64,000 nt of DNA from an uncultured Oscillospiraceae bacterium (GCA_944386985.1 CALXDD010000007.1:1-64000); one strand, 5' to 3'; shown: positions 48,214 to 57,215, numbered from the stretch's first letter. The notes: generated by a model not told the origin, from the sequence alone. A program made the numbers and translations.

Positions 48214-49962
48214 ATGTACCAGGCGCTGTACCGCAAATGGCGTCCCAAGGACTTCGAGGACGTGGTGGGCCAGGAGCACATCACCCGCACCCTCCAGCGA
48301 CAGGTGGCGGAGGGAAAGCTCTCCCACGCCTACCTCTTCACCGGTACCCGGGGCACCGGCAAGACCACCTGTGCCAAGATCCTGGCCAAGGCAGTGAACT
48401 GTGAGCACCCGGTGGACGGCCGCCCCTGCAACCAGTGCCCGTCCTGCATTGGCATTGACAACGGCAGTCTTTTAGACGTTCTGGAGATGGACGCCGCCTC
48501 CAACAACGGTGTGGACTATATCCGGGCCCTCCGTGAGGAGGCCATCTACCCCCCTGCCCATGTAAAATACCGGGTATATATCGTGGACGAGGTCCACATG
48601 CTCTCCGTCTCCGCCTTCAACGCCCTTTTGAAAATTTTAGAGGAGCCCCCTGCCCACCTCATTTTTATCCTGGCCACCACGGAGCTGCACAAGGTGCCCG
48701 CCACCATTCTCTCCCGATGCCAGCGCTTTGCATTCAAGCGGATTTTGCCCCGGGACATCGCCCAGCGGCTGCTGTATGTGGCCCGGGAGGAGGGCATCGG
48801 CCTCACCCCCGGCGGCGCGGACCTGCTGGCAAGGCTTGCCGACGGGGCCCTCCGGGACGCCCTGTCCCTTTTGGACCAGTGCGGCACCGCAGGCGGCACC
48901 ATCGACGAGGGCCGGGTGCTGGAGGTGCTGGGCCTGGCTGGGAACCTCCAGGTATCGGAGATGATGGAGGATATCCTCCGGCGGGACCAACAGGCGGCGA
49001 TTTTGCTGCTCCACCAGCTCTACAGCGGCGGCAAGGACATCGGCGCGCTGCTGGGGGAGCTGTCCACCCTGGCGAGAGACCTCCTGATTCGCATGACCGC
49101 CCCCACGGGGGGCGACGCCCTCCTCAGCGGGGGCTACCCCTCGGATCTTCTGGACCGGCTGGCCGGTCTGGCCTCCCCCCAGCGGCTGATCCACATCACC
49201 ACCCTGCTCCAGTCCACCGCCGCCGGTCTGGCCCTCAGCTGCAGCCGCCGCACCGATGCGGAGCTGTGTCTCCTCCGGCTGTGCGACGACAGCCTCTCCG
49301 GAGACCTGACGGCCCTGGCCGCCCGGATCACCCGGCTGGAGGAGGGCGGACTGGTACAACCCCGGCAGGCGGCGCCTGCTACGGCTCCGATGGCCCAGCC
49401 CGCTCCAAAGCAGGCTTCGCCCGCCCCTCAGTCATCCAGCGCTCCCGCACCCCAGGCGGCTGCGGATCACCGGGAGGCCCCGCCTCCACCGGACGACATC
49501 CCCTGGGACGCCCTTTTGCAGGAGGGACCGCCTCCCACAGAGGGGAGCATGGAGGAGAGCGCCGCACCGGCAGCGGCTCCGGAGTCATCCCCGGCGCCTA
49601 ATGCTCCTTCCGCCCCCGCCGGCGGTGGGGAGACGGCGGTGTGGCCCCGGCTTCTCAACAGCTATAAGAGCCGCCTTCCCGCCATGCGCCGGGCCTTTCT
49701 GGACAGCGCCTACGGCGTTTTGGAGGGGGATCTTTTGAAGGTGATCTGCGCCAGCGATCTCACCAAAAATCAGCTGCACACTGAGGAGGTCCAGGCAGTG
49801 CTGCAGGAGATCACCAGCGCGGCGGAGGGGCGGCCCATTTCCGTCGCCTTCACCGTGGGCCAGCTGCCGGAGGCTTCTGCCGCCGCTGCCGCGCCCCAGG
49901 AGGACAAGCTGGACGCCCTGATCGGTTTGGGCAGTCAATTTGATAATTTTAAAGTAAAGTGA
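48214..49962 (+). CDS. dnaX: DNA polymerase III subunit gamma/tau
   Basis: Clamp-loader ATPase, 582 residues. N-terminal sequence MYQALYRKWRPKDFEDVVGQEHI, Walker A GTRGTGKTT (about 46-54), zinc-binding cysteines in NCEHP..RPCNQCPSC, Walker B VDEVHML and sensor 1 ATTELHKVPATILSRCQRF. A Pro/Ala-rich linker (about 380-470) precedes a C-terminal domain of tau type. ATG 48214 has AGGAG 8 bp upstream; an in-frame GTG at 48205 is less likely. I saw no A6G-type slippery site, so a programmed gamma product is not predicted. Confidence 0.96.
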   Translation: MYQALYRKWRPKDFEDVVGQEHITRTLQRQVAEGKLSHAYLFTGTRGTGKTTCAKILAKAVNCEHPVDGRPCNQCPSCIGIDNGSLLDVLEMDAASNNGVDYIRALREEAIYPPAHVKYRVYIVDEVHMLSVSAFNALLKILEEPPAHLIFILATTELHKVPATILSRCQRFAFKRILPRDIAQRLLYVAREEGIGLTPGGADLLARLADGALRDALSLLDQCGTAGGTIDEGRVLEVLGLAGNLQVSEMMEDILRRDQQAAILLLHQLYSGGKDIGALLGELSTLARDLLIRMTAPTGGDALLSGGYPSDLLDRLAGLASPQRLIHITTLLQSTAAGLALSCSRRTDAELCLLRLCDDSLSGDLTALAARITRLEEGGLVQPRQAAPATAPMAQPAPKQASPAPQSSSAPAPQAAADHREAPPPPDDIPWDALLQEGPPPTEGSMEESAAPAAAPESSPAPNAPSAPAGGGETAVWPRLLNSYKSRLPAMRRAFLDSAYGVLEGDLLKVICASDLTKNQLHTEEVQAVLQEITSAAEGRPISVAFTVGQLPEASAAAAAPQEDKLDALIGLGSQFDNFKVK

Positions 49963-49974
49963 GGACAAAATATC

Positions 49975-50343
49975 ATGGCAAAAGGTGGATTTCCCAAAGG
50001 AATGGGCGGCTTCGGCGGCGGCAACATGATGCGCCAGCAGGCCCAGATGCAGCAGCGGATCATGAAGGTCCAGCAGGAGATGGCCCAGAAACAGGAGGAA
50101 GTGGAGAACACTCTCTTCACCGCCTCCGTGGGCGGCGGCGCCGTGAAGGTGACTGCCAACGGCAAGAAGGAGCTGACGGAGCTGACCATCAGCCCCGAGG
50201 TACTGAACCCCGAGGACGCGGAGACTCTGCAGGACATGGTGCTCAGCGCCGTCAACGAGGTAATGCGCCAGGCGGAGGACGCCATGAACAAGAGCATGGA
50301 GGGCCTTACCACCGGTCTGAATATTCCCGGTCTCAAGCTGTAA
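49975..50343 (+). CDS. YbaB/EbfC family nucleoid-associated protein
   Basis: 122 residues. A Gly/Met-rich N-terminus, then the helical QQAQMQQRIMKVQQEMAQKQEEVEN and the strand-rich VGGGAVKVTANGKKELTELTISPEVLNPEDAETLQDMVLSAVNEV, the YbaB pattern. It follows dnaX as usual, with 12 bp between. recR, normally third in this cluster, is not present here. Confidence 0.93.
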   Translation: MAKGGFPKGMGGFGGGNMMRQQAQMQQRIMKVQQEMAQKQEEVENTLFTASVGGGAVKVTANGKKELTELTISPEVLNPEDAETLQDMVLSAVNEVMRQAEDAMNKSMEGLTTGLNIPGLKL

Positions 50344-50358
50344 GAACTTAAACTCCCA

Positions 50359-50392
50359 CCGCCCCGGCAGCGCTTCTGCCGGGGCGGTTTTT
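50359..50392 (+). terminator. Terminator of the dnaX-ybaB operon
   Basis: CCGCCCCGGCAG (50359-50370) pairs perfectly with CTGCCGGGGCGG (50376-50387), then TTTTT. Confidence 0.9.
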
Positions 50393-50414
50393 CCGCCGGA
50401 TGGTGAAAAAGGTC

Positions 50415-50443
50415 TTTACAACAAAATCCGGCCGTGCTATAAT
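50415..50443 (+). promoter_or_regulatory. Promoter of the aromatic amino acid operon
   Basis: TTTACA (50415-50420), 17-bp spacer, TATAAT (50438-50443). Transcription should start near 50450. Confidence 0.8.
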
Positions 50444-50472
50444 ACTCCCGACTTCAAAACAGGAGCAATATC

Positions 50473-50598
50473 ATGATGGATCGCAGCCTTCTGACAAAGG
50501 CATACTACTTCTTCAGCTTTAGCTTTACCAGCTTTTATGCGGGTAAGGCTTATTTGGCGTTCACCGAGAAGGGTATGCACGCGGCGCAGGCGGCATAA
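50473..50598 (+). CDS. Phe/Tyr-rich leader peptide of the aro operon
   Basis: 41-codon gene with AGGAG 8 bp before tandem ATG codons. Ten of 41 residues are Phe (6) or Tyr (4) and none is Trp. Eight of them fall in residues 11-22 (YYFFSFSFTSFY). The gene sits between the operon promoter and an intrinsic terminator in front of aroF, the layout of a transcription attenuator. Ribosome stalling at these codons (50503-50538) would free the antiterminator. The peptide itself is not expected to have a function. Confidence 0.8.
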   Translation: MMDRSLLTKAYYFFSFSFTSFYAGKAYLAFTEKGMHAAQAA

Positions 50599-50635
50599 CG
50601 AGCCAGAATGTTTTTCAGGGCTTCACGGTGGGTGC
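50557..50635 (+). promoter_or_regulatory. Antiterminator helix of the aro attenuator
   Basis: GCGTTCACCG-A-GAAG (50557-50571) pairs with CTTC-A-CGGTGGGTGC (50621-50635): 14 pairs with one A-A mismatch and three G-U pairs. It uses part of the terminator 5' arm, so the two are mutually exclusive. CTTCTT in the Phe codons (50508-50513) can pair with GAGAAG (50566-50571) as a protector helix. Confidence 0.65.
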
Positions 50636-50656
50636 ACTGTGAAGCCCTTTTCTTTT
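50617..50656 (+). terminator. Attenuator terminator in front of aroF
   Basis: AGGGCTTCAC (50617-50626) pairs perfectly with GTGAAGCCCT (50639-50648), then TTTCTTTT. It lies within the operon leader, 43 bp before aroF. Confidence 0.85.
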
Positions 50657-50698
50657 GCAATCAACATCACGCGCCCAAAGGGCGAGGAGGAAACAGCT

Positions 50699-51718
50699 AT
50701 GGTCGTCATTTTAAAGAAAAACCCCAATGAGAAGCAGCTGGAAAACCTGAAAAACTGGCTGCAGAGTCTTGGCCTGGAGCTCCACATCAGCAACGGCGCC
50801 AACCAGACGGTGATGGGTCTGGTGGGCGACACCTCCAAGGTGGACATCGACCTCATCAAGGCTCTGGACATCGTGGAGACCGTCAAGCGCATTCAGGAGC
50901 CCTTCAAAAACGCCAACCGGAAATTCCATCCCCAGGACACGGTGATCGAGGTGGGAGACGTGAAGCTGGGCGGCGGCAATTTCCAGTTCATCGCCGGTCC
51001 CTGCTCCGTGGAGACCGAGGAGCAGATCTGCGGGGTGGCCGCCGAGGTGAAGGCCGCCGGGGCCGGCATCCTCCGGGGCGGCGCCTTCAAGCCCCGCACC
51101 TCCCCCTACTCCTTCCAGGGCCTGGGGGCCGACGGCATCCGCCTTCTGCTGGAGGCCAAGGAGAAGACGGGCCTGCCCATCATCACCGAGATCATGGACC
51201 TCCACCAGCTGGAGTACTTCGACAATGTGGATATCATTCAGGTGGGCGCCCGGAATATGCAAAACTTCGAGTTGCTCAAGGAGCTGGGCCACCTCCGCAA
51301 GCCCATCCTCATCAAGCGGGGCATGTCCGCCACCCTCCAGGAGCTTTTGATGAGCGCCGAGTACGTCATGGCCGGGGGCAACGACCAGGTGATCCTTTGC
51401 GAGCGGGGCATCCGCACCTTTGAGACCGCCACCCGGAACACCCTGGACCTCAGCGCCGTGCCGGTACTGAAGACCATGAGCCACCTGCCCGTGGTCATCG
51501 ACCCCAGCCACGCCACCGGCAAGGCCTCCCTGGTGCGGCCCATGGCCATGGCCGCCGCCGCTGCCGGAGCCGACGGGCTGATGATCGAGGTCCACAACGA
51601 TCCCCAGCACGCCTGGTGCGACGGCCCTCAGTCCATCACCCCTGCCGCCTTCGCCGCTCTGGCGGAGGATGTGCGGCACATTTTGCCCTACTGCAGATAC
51701 GACTACGAGCAGATCTGA
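50699..51718 (+). CDS. aroF: 3-deoxy-7-phosphoheptulonate synthase (DAHP synthase, type I-beta)
   Basis: First enzyme of the shikimate pathway (PEP plus erythrose-4-P), 339 residues. N-terminal ferredoxin-like regulatory domain (about 1-70: VVILKKNPNEKQLENLKNWLQSLG) typical of type I-beta enzymes. Then the barrel with FIAGPCSVE, GGAFKPRTSPYSFQG, GARNMQNFELLKELG, KRGMSATLQE and PVVIDPSHATGK. The metal and PEP ligands are intact. Start ATG 50699 follows GGCGAGGAGG. It is the first structural gene behind the leader attenuator. Confidence 0.96.
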   Translation: MVVILKKNPNEKQLENLKNWLQSLGLELHISNGANQTVMGLVGDTSKVDIDLIKALDIVETVKRIQEPFKNANRKFHPQDTVIEVGDVKLGGGNFQFIAGPCSVETEEQICGVAAEVKAAGAGILRGGAFKPRTSPYSFQGLGADGIRLLLEAKEKTGLPIITEIMDLHQLEYFDNVDIIQVGARNMQNFELLKELGHLRKPILIKRGMSATLQELLMSAEYVMAGGNDQVILCERGIRTFETATRNTLDLSAVPVLKTMSHLPVVIDPSHATGKASLVRPMAMAAAAAGADGLMIEVHNDPQHAWCDGPQSITPAAFAALAEDVRHILPYCRYDYEQI

Positions 51719-51737
51719 GCAGAGGGAGGACAGCGCC

Positions 51738-52586
51738 ATGACAGTTGGGATCGTAGGTCTGGGGCTCATCGGCGGCTCCCTGGCCCGGGCCATCAAGGCC
51801 AACACCGCTCACACCGTTCTGGGGGCAGATCTCTCCCGGCCGGTGGTCTATCGGGCCAAGCTCTTGGAGGTCATCGACGAGGAGTTGACGGAGGAGCGGA
51901 TCGGAGAGTGCGGCCTTCTTATTCTGGCCCTCTACCCCCGGGACACTGTAGAATGGGTCCAGAGCCATGCCAAAGCCATTCAGAAGGGGGCCGTGGTGGT
52001 GGACTGCGCCGGGGTGAAGCAGGCGGTGTGTGAGCCCTGCTGGACCGCCGCCGAGGAAAACGGCTTTACCTTCATCGGCGGCCACCCCATGGAGGGGATG
52101 GCCAAGCTGGGATTTGAGCACTCCCGGCGGGACTTGTTTGTGAACGCCTCCATGATTTTAGTGCCCCACCGGGACATCGATATTGAGACTATGAAGCGGG
52201 TAAAGGACGTGTTCGACGCCATCGGCTTTACCCGCTATCAGATCGCCACCCCCCAGCAGCACGACCGGATCATCGCCCTTACCAGCCAGCTGGCCCATGT
52301 GGTGTCCAGCGCCTATGTGAAAAGTCCCACCGCACCGGAGCACCGGGGCTTCTCAGCGGGCAGCTTCCGGGACATGACGAGAGTGGCCTTCCTCAACGAG
52401 AAAATGTGGGCCGAGCTCTTCATGCTGAACCGTGAGGCCCTCCACAATGAGATTCGGGGACTGGTGGAGCGGCTGGAGGAGTATGACAAGGCCCTGATGG
52501 AGAGCGATGAGGAAGCCCTCACCGCTCTTCTCCGGGAGGGCCGGGAGCGGAAGACAGAGCTGGATCGGAAGGAGGCTGAGGACTGA
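51738..52586 (+). CDS. tyrA: Prephenate dehydrogenase
   Basis: Oxidises prephenate to 4-hydroxyphenylpyruvate for tyrosine; 282 residues. Rossmann motif IVGLGLIGGSLARAI (residues 4-18), catalytic histidine region GGHPMEGMAKLGFEHS and LTSQLAHVVSSAYVKS. There is no C-terminal ACT domain, so Tyr feedback by that route is not expected. ATG 51738 follows GGGAGGA, 19 bp after aroF. An arogenate dehydrogenase reading is possible but less likely. Confidence 0.93.
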   Translation: MTVGIVGLGLIGGSLARAIKANTAHTVLGADLSRPVVYRAKLLEVIDEELTEERIGECGLLILALYPRDTVEWVQSHAKAIQKGAVVVDCAGVKQAVCEPCWTAAEENGFTFIGGHPMEGMAKLGFEHSRRDLFVNASMILVPHRDIDIETMKRVKDVFDAIGFTRYQIATPQQHDRIIALTSQLAHVVSSAYVKSPTAPEHRGFSAGSFRDMTRVAFLNEKMWAELFMLNREALHNEIRGLVERLEEYDKALMESDEEALTALLREGRERKTELDRKEAED

Positions 52587-53638
52587 TGGAGACAGTACAG
52601 GTACAGGCGTCCCGGGACTACCCGGTGCATATCGGCAGCGGCCTTTTGGACCGGTGTGGGGAGTTTCTCCGGGAGATCACCGGCTCCCGCCGGTGCTGCG
52701 TGGTGACGGACACCACCGTTCGGAAGCTCTACGCCGACCGGGTGGGAATGAGCCTTCAAAACGCGGGGTTCGCCCCCCTCCTCTGCACCTTCCCCGCCGG
52801 GGAGCGGAGCAAGACCCTCTCCACCTACGGGGAGATTGTGGAGTTCCTGGCGGAAAACCACCTGACCCGCAGCGACTGCATTGTGGCTCTCGGCGGCGGA
52901 GTCACCGGGGACATGGCGGGCTTTGCCGCCGCCACCTATCAGCGGGGCATCGACTATATCCAGGTGCCCACCACCTTTCTGGCGTCCTCCGACTCCTCTG
53001 TGGGAGGCAAGACCGCCGTGGATCTGAAGGCGGGGAAGAACTTAGTGGGGGCCTTCTGGCCGCCCCGGATGGTGGTGTGCGACTGCGACACCTTCGCCAC
53101 CCTCCCCCCGGAGACCTTTGCCGACGGAGCCGCAGAGACGCTTAAGCACGGCCTCATCGCTGACGCCGCCTTCTTCCGTCATCTTCTGGAGGAGGACGTC
53201 CACAATTGGCTCCCCCAGGCGGTGCGCCGGAACGTGGAGATCAAGGCCGCCGTGGTGGCGGAGGATGAGTATGAGCGGGGACGGCGAAAGCTCTTGAACT
53301 TCGGCCACACGCTGGGCCACGCCGTGGAGCGGTGCAGCGGCTACCGGATACCCCACGGCCACGCCGTGGCCATCGGCATGGTGCTGGTAACCCGGGCGGC
53401 GGAGCGCCTGGGCCACACTCCAAAGGGGGTGCTGGAGGAGATCCTGGAGGCCAACCGCCGGTATGATCTGCCCACCACCTGCGAATACACCGCCGAGGAT
53501 CTGCTGACCGCCGCCGCCGGGGACAAGAAGCGCAGCGGCGACTCCATTGACGTGGTAGTCCTCCGGGAGATCGGCCGGGCGGAGACCGTCCGGCTCTCTA
53601 TGGCGGAGCTGAAGGAATTTGTGGAGGCGGTGCTGTGA
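52586..53638 (+). CDS. aroB: 3-dehydroquinate synthase
   Basis: Zinc/NAD-dependent cyclase converting DAHP to 3-dehydroquinate, 350 residues. NAD site GGGVTGDMAGFAAATYQRGI (about 98-117), TTFLASSDSSVGGKTAVDL, KHGLIADAAFF, and the zinc histidines in NFGHTLGHAVE and HGHAVAIGM. The ATG overlaps the tyrA stop (ATGATGG around TGA). All active-site blocks are intact. Confidence 0.97.
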   Translation: METVQVQASRDYPVHIGSGLLDRCGEFLREITGSRRCCVVTDTTVRKLYADRVGMSLQNAGFAPLLCTFPAGERSKTLSTYGEIVEFLAENHLTRSDCIVALGGGVTGDMAGFAAATYQRGIDYIQVPTTFLASSDSSVGGKTAVDLKAGKNLVGAFWPPRMVVCDCDTFATLPPETFADGAAETLKHGLIADAAFFRHLLEEDVHNWLPQAVRRNVEIKAAVVAEDEYERGRRKLLNFGHTLGHAVERCSGYRIPHGHAVAIGMVLVTRAAERLGHTPKGVLEEILEANRRYDLPTTCEYTAEDLLTAAAGDKKRSGDSIDVVVLREIGRAETVRLSMAELKEFVEAVL

Positions 53639-54867
53639 ACATTACCATTATCCCAAAGAAGCTGGCAGGCGCCGTAACCCCGCCTCCCAGCAAATCCCAG
53701 GCTCACCGCCTTATCATCGCCGCCTCCCTGGCGGAGGGGGAAAGCACCATTGAAAATATTGCCTTCTCCCAGGATGTGGAGGCCACCCTTCGGTGCATGG
53801 AGGCTCTGGGTGCCTCCTGGGAGGAGATGGTCCCCGGCGTCATCCGGGTCAAGGGCGCGGGGGGCAGACGGACTTGGAACGGAGCGCTGCCAAAGCTCGA
53901 CTGCGGCGAGTCCGGCTCCACTCTCCGCTTCCTCATCCCCATCGCCCTGGCCCTCCGGGGCGGCGGAGTGTTCACCGGCCACGGCCGCCTTCTGGAGCGG
54001 CCCCAGGGGCCCTATGTGGACCTCTTTTCTGAGCGGGGCATCTCCTGGGAACAGGGGAGCGGCAGCATTACTATCCGGGGCGCCCTGACCCCCGGGGAAT
54101 ACGCCCTGCCGGGAAATGTGTCCAGCCAGTTTTTCACCGGTCTCTTCTTCGCCCTGCCCCTCCTCAGCGGGGAGTCGGTGGTGGTGCCCACCACTAATTT
54201 GGAGTCGGCAGGGTATCTGGCCATCACCCGGGAGGCCCAGGACCGCTTCGGCGTCACCATCCGCCGGGAGCGGGGGCTGGTCCACCGGATTCCCGGCCCT
54301 CAGAAGTACCGCCCCTGCCGCTGCCGGGTGGAGGCGGACTGGTCCCAGGCCGCCTTCTGGTACGCCGCGGCGCAGCTGGGCAGCGCCGTGACGGTGACGG
54401 GCATGAACCCCGCCTCTCCCCAGGGGGACCGGGTCATTGTGGATATGCTGGACTTCTTCCGGGACCAGCCCGGCCACCGAAGCCTGGACGTGTGCCACAT
54501 TCCGGACCTGGTGCCGCCGCTGGCAGCGCTGGCGGCGGGGACCGGAGGCTGCACCCGGCTGAAAAATGCCGGGCGGCTGCGGCTGAAGGAGAGTGACCGG
54601 CTCACAACTGTCCGGGAAACCCTGGAGGCCTTCGGCATCCGGGCGGAGGATCGGGCGGACAGCCTCACCATCTTCGGCCGGGAGCGTCTTTTGGGGAATG
54701 TGACCATCGACTGCTGCAACGACCACCGCATCGCCATGATGGCGGCGGTACTGGCCACCCGGGCTGACGGTCCGGTGACCCTTACCGGCGCGGAGTGCGT
54801 CAGGAAGTCTTACCCCGATTTCTGGGAGGAATACAAACGATTGGGAGGAGAAGTCCATGTCCTCTGA
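53635..54867 (+). CDS. aroA: 3-phosphoshikimate 1-carboxyvinyltransferase (EPSP synthase)
   Basis: 410 residues, two inside-out alpha/beta domains. PPSKSQAHRLIIAA (about 16-29) provides the phosphate-binding K and SxR-like elements. Further: GESGSTLRFLIPIAL, SSQFFTGLFFALPLL, LKESDRLTTVRE and DHRIAMMAAVLA. The GESGSTLRF block with G (not A) at the position linked to glyphosate tolerance suggests a class I-like sensitive site, though overall similarity is to the clostridial group. Start GTG 53635 overlaps the aroB stop. Confidence 0.95.
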   Translation: MNITIIPKKLAGAVTPPPSKSQAHRLIIAASLAEGESTIENIAFSQDVEATLRCMEALGASWEEMVPGVIRVKGAGGRRTWNGALPKLDCGESGSTLRFLIPIALALRGGGVFTGHGRLLERPQGPYVDLFSERGISWEQGSGSITIRGALTPGEYALPGNVSSQFFTGLFFALPLLSGESVVVPTTNLESAGYLAITREAQDRFGVTIRRERGLVHRIPGPQKYRPCRCRVEADWSQAAFWYAAAQLGSAVTVTGMNPASPQGDRVIVDMLDFFRDQPGHRSLDVCHIPDLVPPLAALAAGTGGCTRLKNAGRLRLKESDRLTTVRETLEAFGIRAEDRADSLTIFGRERLLGNVTIDCCNDHRIAMMAAVLATRADGPVTLTGAECVRKSYPDFWEEYKRLGGEVHVL

Positions 54868-55951
54868 ATACGGTGAACAGATCAAAATTTCCATTTTCGG
54901 ACAGTCCCACGCCCAGGGTATCGGCGTGGTGATCGACGGCCTTCCCGCCGGGGAGGCGGTGGATCTGGAGGCGCTTCAGGCTTTCTTAGACCGACGCCGG
55001 CCCGGCCAGGGCCTTCACACCACCGCCCGGAAGGAGGGTGACGTACCGAAGATCCTCTCCGGACTGGTGGACGGCCGCACCTGCGGCGCGCCCCTCTGCG
55101 CCGTCATTGAGAACACCGACACCCGGTCCCAGGACTACCAAAACGTCCTCACGGTGCCCCGGCCCGGCCACGCCGACTACCCCGCCTGGGTCAAGTGGGG
55201 CGGCCACAACGACATCCGGGGCGGCGGCCACTTCTCCGGCCGCCTCACCGCTCCCCTCTGTATCGCCGGAGGCATTCTCCTCCAGCTCTACAGCCGCCGG
55301 GGCATCGCCATCGGCGCCCACATCGACGCCATTGCCGGTGTGAAGGACACCCCCTTCCACCCGGTGGAGGTGACGGCAGAGCAGCTGTATGAGGTGTCCG
55401 CCCGCCGCCCTCTGGCGGTGGTGGACGAGGATGCGGGGCGGCGAATGCTGGCCGCAATCTATGACGCCTCCGCCCATCAGGACAGTGTGGGCGGCACGGT
55501 GGAGTGCTGTGTGCTGGGACTGCCGGTGGGTCTCGGCGGCCCCATGTTTGATGGGCTGGAAAACCTCATCGCCCGGGCGGTGTTCGGCATCCCGGCGGTG
55601 AAGGGCATTGAGTTCGGCGCGGGCTTTGCCGCGGCAAAGCTCCGGGGTTCCGCCAACAACGACCCCTTCCGCATCCGGGAGGGCAAGGTGGTGACGGAGG
55701 GGAACCACCACGGCGGTATCTTGGGGGGACTCTCCACCGGCATGCCGCTGCTGTTCCGGTGCGCCTTCAAGCCCACCCCCTCTATTTCAAGGCCCCAGCC
55801 CTCGGTGGACCTGTCCACCATGGAGGAGACGGAACTGGTGATCAAGGGCCGCCACGACCCCTGTGTGGTCACCCGGGCGGTGCCCTGCGTGGAGGCCGCC
55901 GCCGCCATCGCTCTGGCAGACGTCCTTTTGGGAAAAGAATCAAACCGTTGA
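54857..55951 (+). CDS. aroC: Chorismate synthase
   Basis: FMN-dependent enzyme making chorismate from EPSP, 364 residues. Family signatures: FGQSHAQGIGVVIDGLPAG (about 13-31), RPGHADYPAWVKWGGHNDIRGGGHFSGRLT, EFGAGFAAAKLRGSANND and the C-terminal RHDPCVVTRAVPCVEAAAAIALAD. It overlaps aroA by 11 bp. Ser/Thr-His at the first motif reads SHAQG rather than SHG, a variant found in Clostridia. Confidence 0.96.
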   Translation: MSSEYGEQIKISIFGQSHAQGIGVVIDGLPAGEAVDLEALQAFLDRRRPGQGLHTTARKEGDVPKILSGLVDGRTCGAPLCAVIENTDTRSQDYQNVLTVPRPGHADYPAWVKWGGHNDIRGGGHFSGRLTAPLCIAGGILLQLYSRRGIAIGAHIDAIAGVKDTPFHPVEVTAEQLYEVSARRPLAVVDEDAGRRMLAAIYDASAHQDSVGGTVECCVLGLPVGLGGPMFDGLENLIARAVFGIPAVKGIEFGAGFAAAKLRGSANNDPFRIREGKVVTEGNHHGGILGGLSTGMPLLFRCAFKPTPSISRPQPSVDLSTMEETELVIKGRHDPCVVTRAVPCVEAAAAIALADVLLGKESNR

Positions 55952-55993
55952 AATTTTAAAATACAATGACCTGCCCCAGGCGGGAGGAAGGAA

Positions 55994-57139
55994 ATGAGTA
56001 TGGAATTGGAGCAATTGCGCAAGAAACTGGACAGCGTGGACACCCAAATGACGGACCTGTTCCTCAAGAGAATGGACCTCTGCCGTCAGGTGGCGGAGTA
56101 TAAGAAGGCCCACGGCATGGCCATTGTGAACCAGGGCCGGGAGCGGGAGATCCTGTCCCGGATCTCCGCTCAGGCGGGGGACGAGCTGGACGGCTACGCC
56201 CGGATTCTCTTCGCCACTCTCTTCGATCTCAGCCGCACCTACCAGGGCCAGCTGATGGCCCCCCAGTCCGCTGTGGCCCAGGACATCCAGCACGCGCTGG
56301 AGACCACCCCACAGCTCTTCCCCAAAAAGGCGGTGGTGGCCTGCCAGGGCGTGGAGGGCTCCTATGCCCAGCAGGCCTGCGACAAGGCCTTCGCCTTTGC
56401 GGATATTATGTATTTCCGCACCTGGGAGGGCGTGTTCTCCGCGGTGCAGAAGGGCATGTGTCAGTACGGCGTGCTGCCCATTGAAAACAGCTCCCACGGC
56501 AGTGTCAACGGGGTTTACGACCTGATGCGCTCCTTTGATTTCCACATTGTCCGCAGTGTGAAGCTCCATGTGAGCCACAGCCTCATGGCAAAGCCCGGCG
56601 CCGTTCTGGGGAAGATCACGGAGATCTTCTCCCACGAGCAGGCCATCGGCCAGTGCGGAGAGTTCCTCAAGACCATGCCCGGCGTGAAGGTGACGGTGTG
56701 CGAGAACACGGCCATGGCGGCCAAGATGGTGGCGGAGAGCGAGCGCGACGATGTGGCGGCCATCTCCAGCCCGGTGTGCGCCGGGATCTACGGCCTCAGT
56801 GAGCTCAAGCACGGCATTCAGGACACGGACAACAACTACACCCGGTTCATTGTCATCGCCAAGAACACGGAAATTTATCCCGGCGCCGACCACCTGAGCC
56901 TCATGTTCAAGGTGGGCCACACTCCCGGCTCCCTGACCCGGATTCTGTCCCGGTTCTCCTCTCTGGGCCTCAATATGACCAAGCTGGAGAGCCGTCCCAT
57001 CACCGGCGCGGATTTCCACTATCTCTTCTATATGGACTTTGAGGGCAGCATCTATGATCCCCAGGTGGTAAAGCTCCTCAGTGAGCTGGAGCAGGAGCTG
57101 GAGCTGTTTGTCCTTTTGGGCGCCTACAGCGAGGTATGA
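55994..57139 (+). CDS. pheA: Bifunctional chorismate mutase / prephenate dehydratase
   Basis: 381 residues, three domains. AroQ-type chorismate mutase 1-85 (ELEQLRKKLDSVDTQMTDLFLKRMDLCRQVAEYKK). Prephenate dehydratase about 105-290 (GVEGSYAQQACDKAF, LPIENSSHGSVNGVYDLM, and catalytic TRF in NNYTRFIVIA). ACT domain about 300-381 with GSLTRILSRFSSLGLNMTKLESRP, where ESRP is the phenylalanine-binding motif. It therefore makes prephenate and phenylpyruvate and should be Phe-inhibited. It is the last gene of the first part of the cluster; a terminator-like hairpin and a repeat element follow. Confidence 0.96.
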   Translation: MSMELEQLRKKLDSVDTQMTDLFLKRMDLCRQVAEYKKAHGMAIVNQGREREILSRISAQAGDELDGYARILFATLFDLSRTYQGQLMAPQSAVAQDIQHALETTPQLFPKKAVVACQGVEGSYAQQACDKAFAFADIMYFRTWEGVFSAVQKGMCQYGVLPIENSSHGSVNGVYDLMRSFDFHIVRSVKLHVSHSLMAKPGAVLGKITEIFSHEQAIGQCGEFLKTMPGVKVTVCENTAMAAKMVAESERDDVAAISSPVCAGIYGLSELKHGIQDTDNNYTRFIVIAKNTEIYPGADHLSLMFKVGHTPGSLTRILSRFSSLGLNMTKLESRPITGADFHYLFYMDFEGSIYDPQVVKLLSELEQELELFVLLGAYSEV

Positions 57140-57146
57140 TTTTTTC

Positions 57147-57178
57147 AGGGGGAGTTCCCCCGGTCTCCCCCTTTGTTG
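57147..57178 (+). terminator. Terminator-like hairpin after pheA
   Basis: AGGGGGA pairs with TCCCCCT, followed by TTGTTGTTTG. Weak T-run; read-through to aroE-aroK is possible. Confidence 0.5.
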
Positions 57179-57215
57179 TTTGTTCTTCTGACGATTGATT
57201 TTTTCTATTCCGGCT

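Noticed and set aside
48214..49962. Programmed frameshift for a short gamma product of dnaX
   Set aside because: No slippery A-run with a following stem was found in the sequence.
50450..50699. T-box riboswitch in the aro leader
   Set aside because: No T-box consensus (AGGGTGGNACCGCG-like) or specifier stem was seen; the leader-peptide attenuator explains the region.
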